Shown here one piece after another: positions 42,542 to 55,706 of a DNA stretch of 64,000 nt; positions within the stretch are counted from its first letter, which is position 1, and every line of letters begins with the position of its first letter. This stretch comes from Trichaptum fuscoviolaceum (taxonomy: Eukaryota; Basidiomycota; Agaricomycetes; Hymenochaetales; Trichaptaceae): contig CAJSYZ010000002.1 of assembly GCA_910574455.1 (NCBI GenBank), forward strand, positions 5,233,671-5,297,670. The letters are read 5' to 3'. The notes below the pieces were generated by a model. The model did not search any database, was not told where the DNA came from, and saw only the letters and a program-made list of their open reading frames with translations. The position numbers and the translations under genes are program-made.

Positions 42542-45500
42542 ATGACCGATCCGGTCTCCATCGGAACGACAATCTTCAAGGCAGCAGTGACGCTGAAGAA
42601 GGTTATTGAAGGTGTGAGCGAGATCTACCTCGATATAAGAGGATGTCAGACCTAAAACACGCTATTAGCTTGCTGAGAACGAGAAGTCATGCTACAAACT
42701 GGCATCGGAGCTTATCGAGCAGATCCAAGAGATCGAAAACATCCGGAAGGGCCATGTCAGTAACTACATGGCCGGACTGGATGAGTCGTTAGCTAGGCTT
42801 GAAAAGTGCGGTTTTCTTTTCTTGCGTTCACGCATTATTGATCAAATCTGACAAATGACAGTGATCTTGAAACTGTTGTACGCGGATGCGAGAAACTAGT
42901 CAAGAAGAAAGCCAGCATATGGAAGCGGCTTAATAAAGCCACCCGGGTCAGTCAAGTCAAGGAAAACATCCGGGAGTTGAAGGAAAAAGTTCGTGATGCG
43001 AAGATGAGCTATCTGGTATGTCACACGGTCTGAATCTAGTCTTAACTCGCCTTCTTACTTTATATTGGCGGCCTCCAGTTGCGCAACCAAGCGGACATGT
43101 CGATCAAACAGTACAGCATAGAGGCGAATATTCAGATCGGCTTCACCGAATTAACTGAAGGCCTCAGGGCACACTTAACCGTAGTCGAGAAAGAGCAAGG
43201 AAACGTGGAGGCGAATCCAATCGTCAAACCGCCAAGTGTCAGGCGGAAGAAGTTATCTCTCCGAAAGTCAACCCGAGTACGCACTGTGTACATTTATAAT
43301 TCGTTAGAAAATTTTACTCAATGGCCTTCAGAAGCGCTCTGCTGCTGATGAAGACCTCGAAATCAAGCTCATACAGCTCAAGATCCGGACGCTTGAAAAG
43401 GCCCTAGAGGAAAGCCCTGCCCTTTTCGAAATCACGGAAATCGCTAAAAATTGGAAGCCTTTACTCTCACGTGTATACCGCCGGGACTATAGCAATCTTC
43501 AGAAAGATCGTGAGGACGTGCTGATTGAAAGCATGACGCTTCTACAAGTTATATCTGGAGAGGCAGACCCACCGGAAAATACGCCTGCAATTACATGCTA
43601 TTTTAGAGCAAGTAGTCTATCCGACTCGCTGCATTTTCTCGGACTCCATGAAGAAGCGCTGCAGATGCGCTTAATTGGTCACAAGATCATCGAGAGACTC
43701 TTCGAGTTGAACGAGGAGTTCTTCAGATCAGATCTTGCCACTTCCACTTACTTCCTATCTTCGTCCCTAAATCGTCTAGGAAAACATGAAGAGGCCCTTG
43801 TTCGAATCCAGGACGCTGTGCGATTGCAAAGAGAGGTGTCAAACCAACTATCTTCCACGTACAACATCGATGACACTGCGCGCACGTTGCATGGATTAGC
43901 AAGCTGCCTTATAAACGTAGGCAGAACTGAGGAAGCGCTAAAATATGCCGAGGAAACTGTACAGTTGTATAGGGACTTGACGGAGCAGGATCCAACAACC
44001 TTCAGCGATGATCTTGCTCTTGCGCTACACAACAAGTCTATCTGTTTTCGAGAAATGGGTAAATGTGAAGAAGCTACCGAGGATGCTCAGGACGCCGTAC
44101 GGCTGTTAAGAAAGCTAGCAGAACAAGATCCAGGCATCTTTCTCGCTTATCTCGCATCGTCACTACAACTCTTATCATCTGCGCTCAGTGGCCTGGGGAG
44201 AACGAAAGATGCCGCAGAACGTGCTCAAGAGTCTGTGCAGACGCGCAGAGAGCTCGTAGACTATAACAGAAGACTTTTTCTCCCAGGGCTCGCATCATCG
44301 CTATTTGATTTATCCGATCACCTCAGTGACATGGGTAGAGAAGAAGAAGCTCTTGAAAGCATACAGGAAGCTGTGCAGTTGTACGAAGGGCTCGCGGAGA
44401 AGGATCCAACCGTGTATACCGATCGTCTCGTATCATCGTTGCAAGTCTTAGCTACTTGTCTCAGGGCTCATGAGAAAAGACGAGAAGCACTTAAGTGCAT
44501 CCAACGAGTCGTGCGAATGCGGAGGATCCAAGTTCAGAGAAATCCGGGTGACTACATCCCTCGGCTAGCCGCCTCGTTGTCACTCTTATGCAAATGCCTC
44601 ACCCAACTGGGCAGACAGGGAGAGGCACTTGCGACTATCCAGGAAGCCGAGGAGATGAGCAGAGGTTTAGTCCAGCAAAACAGTGCTTATCTCGGTTTGC
44701 GTGCAGTTATTCTGCGCTCCATGTCCCTGTGCCTCTACAATGAGGAGAATTTCAAAAAAGCCTTCGAATACATCCAGGAAGCTATCCAGATTAATAGGAA
44801 GCTAGTAGTCGAGGACCCGCGCCAGAACACCCCTGACCTTGCTTCTTCGTGTCAACGTCTATCAAATATGATCAGGGACAGGCATGAATGGACGGACTAT
44901 CCTGAGGAAACCCTGGAAGCCATAAAGCTTCTCAAAAAACCAGTGAATCGGGATGAAAACTTCTTCAATCCTTTTAGTCCATCTAACATGTACGCGATAA
45001 GACTCAATGATCTCCGCGACATAGGAAGACGAAAGGTGGCAATGTCATATATCGATGAAGCTTTGCAGCTGTATAGGGAATTGGCAAAGCAAGACCCGGG
45101 TAGGTTTAGTGCTCTTCTTGCACGTTGCCTGCAAGACAAAGCGGAACATCTGAGCATCACACCATGGGAGAGACGTGATGCACTCGAACTTGTGCAAGAG
45201 GCAGTCAAGTTGCTCAGGGTAGAAGTTACCATCAAAAGGCGCTATACCTACAAACCTGAACTCGCGCTTTCGTTGTACAACTTAGCCTTGCAATGGCTGG
45301 GTATCAGCGACTACACGGAAGCTCTTTCAGCGATACAAGAGTCTTTGGAAATATACGAAGCTGTTGCGGAAGAACACCCAGACTATTTCGAATCAGAGCT
45401 TATACGCACATTGAGTGTTTTGAGTAGGTGTCTTCGGGGATTAGGGAGGATAGAAGAAGAGGACCAAGTATGGATGAGATGCAATGAACTGAGGATGAAG

Positions 45501-45557
45501 AAGCCGAACACTACTAGCAACCTAGCAGACGGAGATGTTGGCTCAGATGACTCATGA
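42542..45557 (+). CDS. Helical N-terminal domain plus TPR-repeat protein (no NTPase module)
   Basis: Exons: 42542-42613, 42669-42805, 42862-43015, 43079-43276 and 43332-45557, giving 928 residues with all phases consistent. Residues 1 to about 190 are all-alpha (MTDPVSIGTTIFKAAVTLKK, then ENEKSCYKLASELIEQIQEI, and basic helices ending SQVKENIRELKEKV). This resembles the MLKL/HeLo-like four-helix bundles found at the N-terminus of basidiomycete NLR-type and TPR proteins. A short linker leads to about twelve tetratricopeptide-like repeats of 47 residues with a (E)EAL...IQEAVxLYRxLAExDP consensus. NLR-type relatives carry an NB-ARC or NACHT ATPase between the two parts; here it is absent. A role in self/non-self recognition or cell death is possible but is inference from architecture. 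Confidence 0.85.
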
Positions 45558-46475
45558 ATATATACAAGATCTTCGAATGTACGCTTCTAAAGATTTTGTA
45601 TGCGTACATATGAGTACCATAAGTATCTTGAATGCGCAAGCTGTCGTGATGCTCCCAAGAGAACATGCATGTATAGCGCGGTAAATCACACCCGAGGTAA
45701 CAGTAAGAATACACAGCCCGTTGTCGCGAAGATGCCAATAAAGCGAAGATTCTTGGAAGGCGGTTACAAAAATTGCACGCAGGGTTGTTCATAAGTAATA
45801 GCAGCCTGAGTGCATGTGCACATGTAGCAAGGGCGAAATAAATAATCAGCTCCTGCAAATCAATCTCAATAGATCAGGGAAAGGGAATAGGTGTACAAGG
45901 ACAGCGCTAGGTTCAGACCAAAGAACTCAAGTCGGAACATCGGCTATAGGAAAAGCTTGACAAAGGTGTTGAACGGAGCATGGGCCCTGAGCACAAGAAT
46001 TCTAGCGTGTCCGGCCTCTGAGCAAATTTCGAGATGTTAAAGAACATTCAAAGGTTGGGACGGACGTCAAGCGAGCGACTTCCTAGATCTCTTTCCAACT
46101 AACTCAGCAACAATGCTATGTGCATCTGGGATTCCGATAATGCAGCATATTAAGCAGTCGACAGGATCGCTGATTGTGCAAGTTCCTTGAGCTTCGGTGC
46201 GAAGCCTCCAGAGTCCAGAGCAGTGTTTTCGAGAGTGCAAGAGATCCAGCATTCGGGAGAAGATAATCGTGCTAACATAGGACTATCATTTCAATATTCC
46301 TGAAAGAAAATACTAACCTCGTCGAACAGCCGCGGACACTGAAATAGATTTTAAGCAAGCATCTAAAAAGCAAGATTTCGATTGCCTTCTCACAATCTGC
46401 TTTTACATACTAGAATAGTCGCATGTTTTGGTGACTTATCAAAATGAGGTCAAGTTTAATCACACACCTAGCACA
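45558..46475. other. Convergent intergenic region, no gene seen
   Basis: Lies between the 3' ends of the TPR gene and the HIT gene. One isolated CAGCCTGAGTGCA word occurs at 45804. Short ORFs have no recognisable features. Confidence 0.5.
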
Positions 46476-47183
46476 CTACTCTTTCTTCTCAAATAATCCA
46501 CTCAACCATTCCGCCTCTTTCATCATCTCCTCAATCGACCTAGGAGGTCGGGCGTCATCAGCATCGACACGAAGTCGCTGGACTGCGCGTTCTCGATCCT
46601 TGTCGCTTGACGCTTTCGCGCCGGCTGAGATGTCGTCTGGTAAATTTGCTTCGGCCTCCTCTAGGGCTGGGTATATATCGTCATTGCGTTCCTCAAATTG
46701 GTCTCCAGTGAATCGTCGGGGAATGATGTGGACATGGACATGAGGGATGGACTGTCCTGCAGCTTTACCGTCCTATTGCCAACGTTTAGATTCGCGACAT
46801 GCAGAAGAAATGGGTCAACCGTACTTGACATGCAACGGTCAGAGCGTCTGCATTATACGCCTTCTCTACCACATTCCCTACGGTCTGGACGCTCGTAAAC
46901 AAAGACGCAATCTCCGCCGGCGTCAAGTCTGCCAGTCGAGGCACTGGACGAGTAGGGATGACTAGTACATCTACAAATGATAACAGGTTAATACGTGGTT
47001 TCTTGTAATGAGATATAACCAACGGCCAGGCACAATGGGTTTTAGATTGACAATTGCAAAGGCCTGCGCGGACCTGTAGAATGCCTGCCTAGTGACTTCG
47101 ATAGAGGAGAACAGCAACTTGCTCATTGTGTCTGAGAGTCGGCGGCAAAAGAGCAAACCAAATTCGAATGGAAAAGGTCCCAT
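46476..47183 (-). CDS. Fhit-type HIT hydrolase (diadenosine polyphosphate hydrolase)
   Basis: Exons on the minus strand: 47024-47183, 46825-46970 and 46476-46772, giving 200 residues. The sequence SAQAFAIVNLKPIVPGHVLV continues with IPTRPVPRLADLTPAEIASL. The histidine triad lies in GQSIPHVHVHIIPRR. This layout is that of Fhit and the fungal homologues Hnt2 (yeast) and Aph1 (fission yeast), which cleave Ap3A or Ap4A. The first 19 residues before MSKLLFSS are unusual, so the true start may be the internal Met. The C-terminal 45 residues (SIEEMMKEAEWLSGLF) match the Fhit tail. The gene appears intact. Confidence 0.93.
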
Positions 47184-48230
47184 GATTCAATCGTGGTACT
47201 AAGCGGCGCGCGACGCGTCTCTTCATCATCAACCACGACAACAAGGTCAGCTACAAGCCTCACGTACACACGACGGAGACCTCAAAATTCTTCTCAAGTG
47301 GCTGCGCTGCGCCTTCTCCTACTATGTGAAAGAGGCTTTATTCATGCCATCTACATTATCGCTACATTTTCGGGCGAGGCCAACATCATAACACCCGCTG
47401 CTCCCAATATTTCATGGCGGTTGCGTCCGCTACATAAACTGTCATATTACATATCATTCGCATCCAAAATTATGAACTGGGGGGAAAGGTAAGTATGTAC
47501 TTCGCTCTCAGTTGGTGTGGCCTCCATGGTGAGCGTGCTGTGTTTGCTCTTACATAGCCAGAGGCTCTCCCCTCCTCGAGTGTGGACTTGACTTGTCGTC
47601 CCCTTCGGCAGCACATCAAGGGGCCAGGGCAATGATCTTTATATACGCTCTTGCCTCTTGCCTCTAGGCTCTAGGTTGGCTTCTCCCACAAATACCTGTC
47701 AGCCCAAGCGGTTTCGCCACGATCGCATTGCATTATACAGAAGGCAGCAACAACATGGAGTGTGCAGACCAGATCATGGTGTAGTTACCTGGTTTGTCCC
47801 GGGAACATATTGTATGTATATAGGACGTCGAAGACGATTTGTCCGATATTCTCTTCTCGGGAGCAGAGCGACGAGATTTTAAACATCAGGTAAACACTGC
47901 AGCGTATTAAGTGATCAATCTTAAAACTACACCAGGCTATGGCATACGGGATTAAAAGAGTGTGTATTTTGTCTGCAACATCTTCCAGGGTGGCTGGCCG
48001 ACAAGAATGCAGAACAAAGGATGAGTGGTAAATGTTCATGACAAAACATGATGCATGAAGAAACTGTCTGTCCATGAGGGGAGAGCAGCTACGAAAACAA
48101 AAGCAGATTCCAACACCGTGAAAAGAAAGTCCTCAAAAGCTAACATAAACTAGCTGTCCAAAATTTTTGACAGAACAACAAATCATTCCCCAGTCATGAT
48201 GGAATCATAGACTCTCTTCTTTCGCTAAGC
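47184..48230. other. Intergenic, no gene seen
   Basis: About 1 kb between two minus-strand genes, with only short ORFs and no recognisable domains. The HIT gene promoter is presumably at its left edge. A TTTATATACG string lies at about 47638. Confidence 0.45.
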
Positions 48231-49150
48231 TCAGAATCCAGCGAAGCGTGCTCCTGCGATGGCTCCAACAGCCATGAGCGCAAAGCTTGCGAGGTTTCCC
48301 TGGGATACACCAAGTGCGACCGCTCCGTTGTTGAATGCAGAGGAAGACCCGATAGGGCTGGTGCTCGTTCCGGTGCCCGTTCCAGTGCCAGATGCGGAAC
48401 CAGAAGATGTAGATACACCAGAGGTCGCCGATACCGTTTGGCCAAAGCCGGACGACGACAAAGGAAGCGTCGGCGTCACAGTCGGACTATACATAAATGC
48501 GTCAAAACCGATTCCATTCTAATGGAATGATGATGACTTACGCGGTGCTCGGAACGCCCGAAGAGGAAGAAGAGGTGCTAGAGACTGTGGAAGACAGCGT
48601 AGAAGTCGCGGCACCAATCGAGAAAGAGCCCGACGTCGCGAAGATATCACTGTTATTGCTGGATGTGATTGTAAACTCTGTCAGCCTCGCTTCAATTCGT
48701 GTGAAACATGAACGTGAACTCACCCAACGTTTGTGAACGTCAGTGTGTAACCGTCGCTGCATGTGAATTCCATGTGAGATGAGGCAGTCACGCTTGTGGA
48801 CAAGGGTTGTACTCACGTAGCAGGGACGACAGGAAGCAGCAGGTTGTCAACCTCCATCGCACCAGTGGGCACATTGTTTGCAATTGCGAACGAGTCGTGG
48901 AACGCTGTGTTTATGAGGAAAATAGAGAATTCCTGAGGGTCGCCATTGACTGCTGTCCATGTGATGTTGACCCTGTCTGACGAAGTCCAGCCAGAAGGGG
49001 TAGTGATGGTCAGTGCAGACACAAGGGGTGCTGCGAGAGCGAAGAGGACACTGTTATTCAACGTGTGAGTGAGATCGTCCGTCTCAGAATGAAGGGAAAA
49101 AAACTCGTCAGAGCCAAGACGCGTCGTACTGACCCAATCTTAGAGAACAT
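48231..49150 (-). CDS. GPI-anchored Ser/Thr-rich surface protein (Kre9/Knh1-like N-terminal domain)
   Basis: Exons on the minus strand: 49134-49150, 48817-49050, 48724-48756, 48542-48658 and 48231-48486, giving 218 residues. The 17-nt first exon supplies the ATG and the start of a signal peptide (MFSKIGVLFALAAPLVSA). The mature start, LTITTPSGWTSSDRVNITWT, matches the Ig-like domain common to basidiomycete wall proteins. A Ser/Thr-rich stalk (TSSSSSGVPST, GTGTGTGTSTS) follows. The end is a typical GPI signal, with a small-residue omega region (GSSSAFNNG) and the hydrophobic tail LASFALMAVGAIAGARFAG. I expect a plasma-membrane or cell-wall protein. Exons 1 and 3 (17 and 33 nt) are too short to be found as ORFs. 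Confidence 0.88.
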
Positions 49151-49546
49151 TCTGACACTGTAAACGCGCGTTTTTTATGTTTCGTGAGCTTTTCAGATGC
49201 AAAGAGCGACGTAGAGGACCGTCAAAAGTTGGGAGATGGAGGTGGAAGGAAAGAAAGGTGCGAACGATGGCGAAACAGATGGAATGCTTGACAGCACAAG
49301 CCATTCACACGAGGGGAGCACGGTCGATTATGTTACGTAACGTATTTAAAATAACATCGTTCCGGTTTTGGCTGGCACCAAAGATAGCCGACTCGGAGCT
49401 AAATTAGGATCCGGACGCTTCATCCGGGGAAGTTGCGGCTGGAAGAAACACTGTGGTAGGGGATGAGATTGATGTGAGGTAAACGTTAACAATGGGGCTA
49501 CGGTTTCTAATCAATAATCAAAGGCAGATTAGTTATATGAGTTTGA

Positions 49547-51160
49547 TCAGTAAATCTACAGGCGCGGAATAATGACTTAGTTTGCAATAACAAACCGGAA
49601 GAAAAAGGGCCCAGCTCACCTCGTCAAATGGCCGTGTGTCATTGGAACAACTTTCCCAAACTTCATTCACTGCTTTCACCGCCGCTTCTCGATCTGGACA
49701 AGCCGGGTTTGACTGTACAGACAATACCGCTCTCCGGCGAACGCAGTCCTGAGTGTCGGGCCGGTCGGATGGAGAAAGGCGAGAATAGTCGATGTAACAC
49801 ATTAAAATATAGGGGATGGAGGTTACTTAGCTGATGCATCAGATGAGAAAGGAGTAAGACAGACCTGATGCTGCTTGGAAAAATTAAAGAAGAGGCGGCG
49901 AACTTCACGCGCCCACTTGCAATCACCCCCAAGACTGTTCGCGCGGATCTATATGCAAGAGGGTAATTAGTTACAACAGATTTTAGAACTCCCATCTCAA
50001 AAAGAGTAAGATAGACACAAGCGATCGTCAACGCAAAGGTGCTATGACGTTCATTACCAAGACAAGACCAAATCCAAACGAGAGTTGTTGCCAGCAACCA
50101 ATGGCGATTGGCCGAAAAACTCAATAGTAGGCTTGAGATACTAAACGTGTGCCGAATAACAAACGCCAAGTCTCGTAATACTGAGTGTTAATCAGTCCCG
50201 AATGTTATGGAGGCTAATGACTCAACAGCTCTTTAGAATCCTCGGACATTAGGGGAATAGAGCGTCGACTCATTTCATTCTCCACGACAGAATGAGTGCA
50301 ATGAAGTCGCCGATCAAACTTACCTCGCTGCAGGCATGATGCCTGAGATTGCTCCAGTCTACATCAAACTTGCAATGATCATACATGTGCACAAGTTCGT
50401 GTGTCAGGGTGTGCTCCATATGTTTCTTGCTCCAGAAGTTGCCTTGACATAGTAGGACGGCGCCGAGCTCGGGTGTGAAGCCACCTGAACGGGTTTTGTC
50501 GCAGGGAAGGCAAAGGATGTGTTCTGATGGTGAGACTTCGACACCGGTCTCCTTCCGAATGCGCTCAAGCATAAACGTCACTGCAGGGCCTGTCAATGTA
50601 TTCAATATACATCCGTAAGGTTTGTCGTATCAATAAGGGGAGCCATTCGAGATGCAAGACACAACGTCGTGTCCGACAGACAATAGTATGGCCGAGCATC
50701 GCGAGGCGTAGATGTCACGGGGAGAGTGACCCAATCCCAAGGATCGTGTCCAATATTGTGTGTGTAGGCGAAGGTTGCGGCATGTTGTGAAGAAGGTACG
50801 ACACGAGGCAAGGGGAAGTGGTACATGGAGAAATGGCGAGCGCATCGACAAATCAATTCATGAGAATGAAAGAGGATGAAGAGGGCACTGACTGTACTTT
50901 GTCAGTTCCTGCTTCCATTTCTCGCAAGTTCGTCTCTGTTGGTCTGCCAGTGCGTCCGCACGCTGCTCGGCCGTCAACCCTACACCAGTCACCACACCAA
51001 ACGCTCGTCTCCATCGCTCGTAAATTCGAGAATCCGATTCCCCTTCAGCCGGTGAGTTTGCAATCGACGGAAATGAGGATGGTGAGGATGTGCTCGAGCC
51101 TTCTTCCGACGACAACGACGACGAAGATGCGTGGGGATGTGAGCTTGAATTTGAGGCCAT
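49547..51160 (-). CDS. ATP23: Mitochondrial inner-membrane metalloprotease Atp23
   Basis: Exons on the minus strand: 50893-51160, 50324-50589, 49865-49948, 49620-49748 and 49547-49555, giving 251 residues in frame. The last exon is only three codons (Ile-Tyr-stop), which restores the usual family ending RPFDEIY. Signatures are [19 protein letters not shown], the zinc site [13 protein letters not shown] with catalytic Glu, [20 protein letters not shown], a [13 protein letters not shown] segment and NDTRPFDE. Atp23 processes the Atp6 precursor and helps F1Fo assembly in the intermembrane space. The N-terminal ~35 residues are Ser-rich and not conserved. The gene looks functional. Confidence 0.95.
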
Positions 51161-51204
51161 CCTGGTCAAGGCTTTCTGCCAAAATATGGACTTCAACGCA
51201 ACCA

Positions 51205-51255
51205 GGATCTGCCAGTGCCAGTGCCAGTGCCGGCCACACTGGCAGTGCCGAACTT
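51205..51255. repeat. Isolated cluster of CCAGTG words just upstream of ATP23
   Basis: Three CCAGTG copies in a row, followed by CACACTGGCAGTGCCG. It is the only dense patch of this word family right of 30 kb and lies within about 100 bp upstream of the ATP23 start. Confidence 0.7.
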
Positions 51256-54200
51256 CGAGCGTGGAAAAGCCAAGCCCCAAACAATGAACTTGAACTTTTC
51301 GAACACTGACTCAGTTGTAACCTGACCAGTCTTGAACACTGTCAACATGTTCTTCTTTCTGCTTTGTATCTTCTGATCACTGCTACTTCTTCCGACGCGA
51401 TACTTCCTTGCTTTTCCGCACGCCTCAATGCTATCATGACCCACATTGGCTTGGTGATACGACTATATGAAGTTGAATCTCCCGCCTACTATCCGCCAGA
51501 TAGGCAGAGTTCTTCAACAACTCCAACGTAGCAAGATATTGAATCAGCTGCTGTAGTGTGCACGCGCTCATGAATAAGGGAGGTGATGAGAAGCATGGGC
51601 GATGAAAAGGACGTAACAACTTGATTGTGAACTCCGCATCTTTCAGGTGTTTTCGCTCATTTAGAGGAGATAAAGCTGGAGATCGAGGCATAACTCGAGG
51701 AGCTCAAAACAACTTCAGTCATCCTCCTTGCATACTAACAAATAATCCTTGAGCGATTGTGCCTCTCCGCGGTTTTCGCCTTGGCACTATTACCACCCGC
51801 TTGCATGACGTGCCGCCGATATCCAGAATTAGTACTCGCGATTGCCTTCAAGTTGCTCGTGCTAACCTTGTACATGCCGAAGTATACCGTTGAATACTGG
51901 CTCTCTTTCTTTGTAGCACACGATAGCCATCAGCTCCGTTCTCTTTGCCGCCTCCATACTTCTGTGCGGTCTGCAATATCTTCCGTAAAGCCCACATATC
52001 TTTTTACTCAGGCTATAAGATGAGTTAAACCAGCTGTCTTTTCGGCCATTCTTAACTAACACATGTTCGTCGCATGCGTTCCGGTCGGGCCTGTTGCTAT
52101 GATAAACTATCACTATCGTCAACTGTGACATTATTCCGCTGGCTCGGGAGGTCTAAGGAAGGATAAACTCCAACCGTGTGCTCTACATATGACCTATTCG
52201 GCAGTCTAATTACAAGTACAGGTGTGATATGTTTATCCGATTGAGATGGCGTAGGCTGAAAGTCTTCCACGATTGGTGATCTGTACGATGTTATGTGCTG
52301 ATCGGTCCTAAATGCAGTTTCTCGAGGGCCTCGATATAAAATAGCCAAGTCGTGTCTAATAGCCCAGACGGAGCACAAGCCGAGGGCCTGCGGTACTCAG
52401 GCTAGAGAGATGTCCATCTCACATCTTCGAAACCTACTCCAAACACTTCCGGATTCCGAGGCTTACTGCTTAAGTATTCATCATTGTTCCAGTCATGTAA
52501 GTTCCCCTGGTCCCTCTTTTTGTTATTTTGGACATACATTCATACATTCACTATCTCGGACTTGAACTTAGTACTATAAGCCTCTAGTCCAGGGAGTATG
52601 ATCTCAAATGAATCAACGAGAGGAAAGGTTCTAGGCAAGTATGTGATAAAATTGTTGATGTTCAGTTCTGATTTCTATACTTTACTGCCGGCATATCCAT
52701 CTCATTCACTCCGAAAGGCAAGTCCTTGGCATCTTTATGTTGATGACTTGAGTCAATTGTGGCTCACACCACGAACACGCTGGCTTACATTGGCAGGGAA
52801 GTGACTGTCATACGTGCACATGGCAAATACCGTCACCTTGAATCTTGGTCACCTTTCAATTCTATATAGATAGCTGTCGCTCTGCAGCCAAGAGTGTAAA
52901 AAGGAGAGGAGTCTGCCATTCAATACTTCCTCCTCATGACGCAGAGCCGTTACATTCATATCAAAATTATAGCACTGTGAGAGTTTCTTTATGTCTTTCT
53001 TTGGTCATGCGGCAACTAGTATGTATACTAACATTAAGTTTTCAGCACGTCATGCTTCATAGAATCATTTCTACTTCTTCTTCCTATTCAAAGTCTCTCC
53101 CGAGGAAGCCTTCGATGCCCTTTTGAGGAATAGATCGGTAGTTCCCGACCTTCTCAATTATATCTACTTAACGAAATATGAATTCACTGACGGTGATAGA
53201 TCGAGCGACGAGCAATATTTGTGACTCAGTTGATGTTCGACTTTTCTATTATTGCTGTACTCTGGAAGTGTAGTTGAACTCCATCACACGAAGAAAGCGA
53301 AAATGTTACTTGCGGTTTGGCGTTGTGTGCCACTTGAATTGGTGAGCTGATATTGTTTGTTGTATTCATCCAATGGACACATCTACCGTGATCATTCGAC
53401 TAGCAGGATTTACAATCATCAACATAAAGCTTGCTCGGGAGCTTGCGCATTTTCTCTGGACCTTCCACAAGATGTCACCCTACCATTTGATGCCGTGTTT
53501 TTCATTCAGGCCCCAGTTTACATCGCAATAGTTTGCAGGTTACTAGGCTAGTTCACGGTTCACATACGTGTGATTGAAAAGGACTCTTCATGTGTATACG
53601 GATCCGGTATGCAAGTTATAGGACTCTTACGTATGCTTAGACTTACATGCTCTGGAAAGCTAACGGTACCCGTCGCCGTTATCTTTCTCAGCTATCATTA
53701 GATGTCCATTTTGACTCGCCAAAAACACTGGTTACACGAGTGAGTAGACCGTTTTCTTAGCATCACCCGAAGCTTTGATGGTTTACTTCGGACAGCCTTG
53801 CAAGCTGATCCGCATTCCACAACTCTTTGCCGTGGTGTGGCTTGAATGGGTCCATTCGAACTTCGTACCCCGGAAGCAAAAACAAAACCCAAACTTTCTT
53901 GAGATCTCGGGAAACCCCGTGAAGGGCGCCGCACTCAACACTCTTCCCCCTCCTGAGTGCGCGCAGCCGCTCAATATCTCATTTTTTTCTCAGGACGTCC
54001 CTTCCATGTTGGCATCCGATCTCGTATATCAAACTTCCAGGAAGTCTCAAAATTTGCCATCTGTTGAATTATTGCATTCCTCGGTTGACATATCTGGTCC
54101 CTTAAAGGACAGCTTGTCTGGATTCAAGACACACAGTCCCTGAGGACTTGTGATCGAGATCATAGATCTAGACGATGTGATAGTTTGCCAAGGGCGTGAG

Positions 54201-55706
54201 TGTTTTGTATACTGCGAGATCTTCATGCAACTTTGATGACGAAACCTTTCACTGACAGGGATGCTGCATTCTTGTCGCGGTTCGGTAGGGGTACGCCGAT
54301 TCCCGCGCGGATTTCTTCGTGGACCTCAAGGCGAATTGTGAAGGGAAGACCAGCGTTGATACCTAATGCGAACCAATCCTGTAGCTTTTCTTGCACCCTC
54401 ATTGTCTTTAGTCTGGGAGCTCGAGTGGCCCGCGGCTCCAAGGTTCCTTATTTCTCCTAATGGGGATTCCCTAAGCTTAGCGTTTTAACGCAAAGTGCCT
54501 GCTAATCCGACGATTCACCATCTAGGTCCACTTGGTAGCCTGGACTAATCCACGAGTGAGGGCTCCCACTTGGCTTAGACTCAGATCCATCATAGCTTGC
54601 ACAAAGCGTATCAATTGCATTAACCCAGATCTAGCATATGCTATTCAGTAGCCCTTGGGCTCATCCGAAACGAAGGTACCTATAGACACACTTGTAGTAC
54701 TCACGGCCGCGTATGCTTCGTGATCCGGGTTTCTCGCATGTCTGCTCAAGACTGCACTGGGCTATGTTACTCTGCAGTGCTCCATGAAATCTAGGAATGC
54801 TACGAATCTCTGTCGGGTATGGCGCCTTCAATTCTTCGTGAGGTGAGGGCTCCTAGAACCGTAATCTTTCTTTCAGGTAAAAGCGGCGTGTATCCGGGAG
54901 AAAAGCTAATGTGTATTGCGGCAGTATCCGACACTAAGAAAGAGCGGGTCCACCAGTTCTTCTATCTAGTACTACCTACAAGCTGTCATAATCCGGGTTC
55001 TGGCCCACCCCGAGGTGTTTTCGTTTCGTGGTTTCTTAATTTCTCAAGTATTTCTCCTATCTACGCTATAATACTACCATGGCATCGCTTGTTCAATGAA
55101 GATTGACATTCTTCCACGCAATCTCTCGATCAAGTTGATTAAACCTTATACTTACTCAGTAAAGTGTATATTACCGTAATTTTCGAAAATACGCGAGTCT
55201 CCAATTACAGGTAAGAGATAGAAACTGGCTTTGAAACCACTATACAATTCGCCGTCGTGGGCTCAATCTAGCGGGATAGCGTAACGAATGAGCGTTATAG
55301 TATACATGTAGATTGGCTGGAGCTCAGTGAGCGCTGGGCATTTGTAATTTGTGTGGGATTGGGGGAGCCAATGCATATATCTTACAGGTCTCGAATGTTC
55401 ATCTCAGGGATGTTTGATTTGATCAATCTTCTGCAACAAAACGTGCTGGAGGATTGTCTAGTATGGATGACGAATATAGGCATTAATACCTGTACCTGTT
55501 CTACAAATAATACTTTAGTGGGAACTTATTTTACACGGGACTATAAGGTTTGACAAACGAAGATATGAATGTGAACTGAAGCACTCGATCCTGCAATACT
55601 GAAATATAATAGTGATGAAGAAGAACTGTGATAACATGCACAAGACATTGAATACGGCACCAGCCCGGCGAGGCGTTGCCAAATATTACAATCAGTATAC
55701 TGTTGC
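51256..55706. other. 4.5 kb without a supported gene
   Basis: Only short ORFs in all frames. Two look slightly protein-like: 53775-54143 on the plus strand (122 codons, no domain) and about 54240-54440 on the minus strand (RVQEKLQDWFALGINAGLPF, then RLEVHEEIRAGIGVPLPNRD). The latter may be a remnant exon. No tRNA, rRNA or transposon protein was recognised. Confidence 0.45.

Noticed and set aside
49051..49061. Start of the GPI protein at 49061
   Set aside because: That codon is TTG. A 17-nt exon at 49134-49150 gives a real ATG and a proper signal peptide with canonical splice sites.
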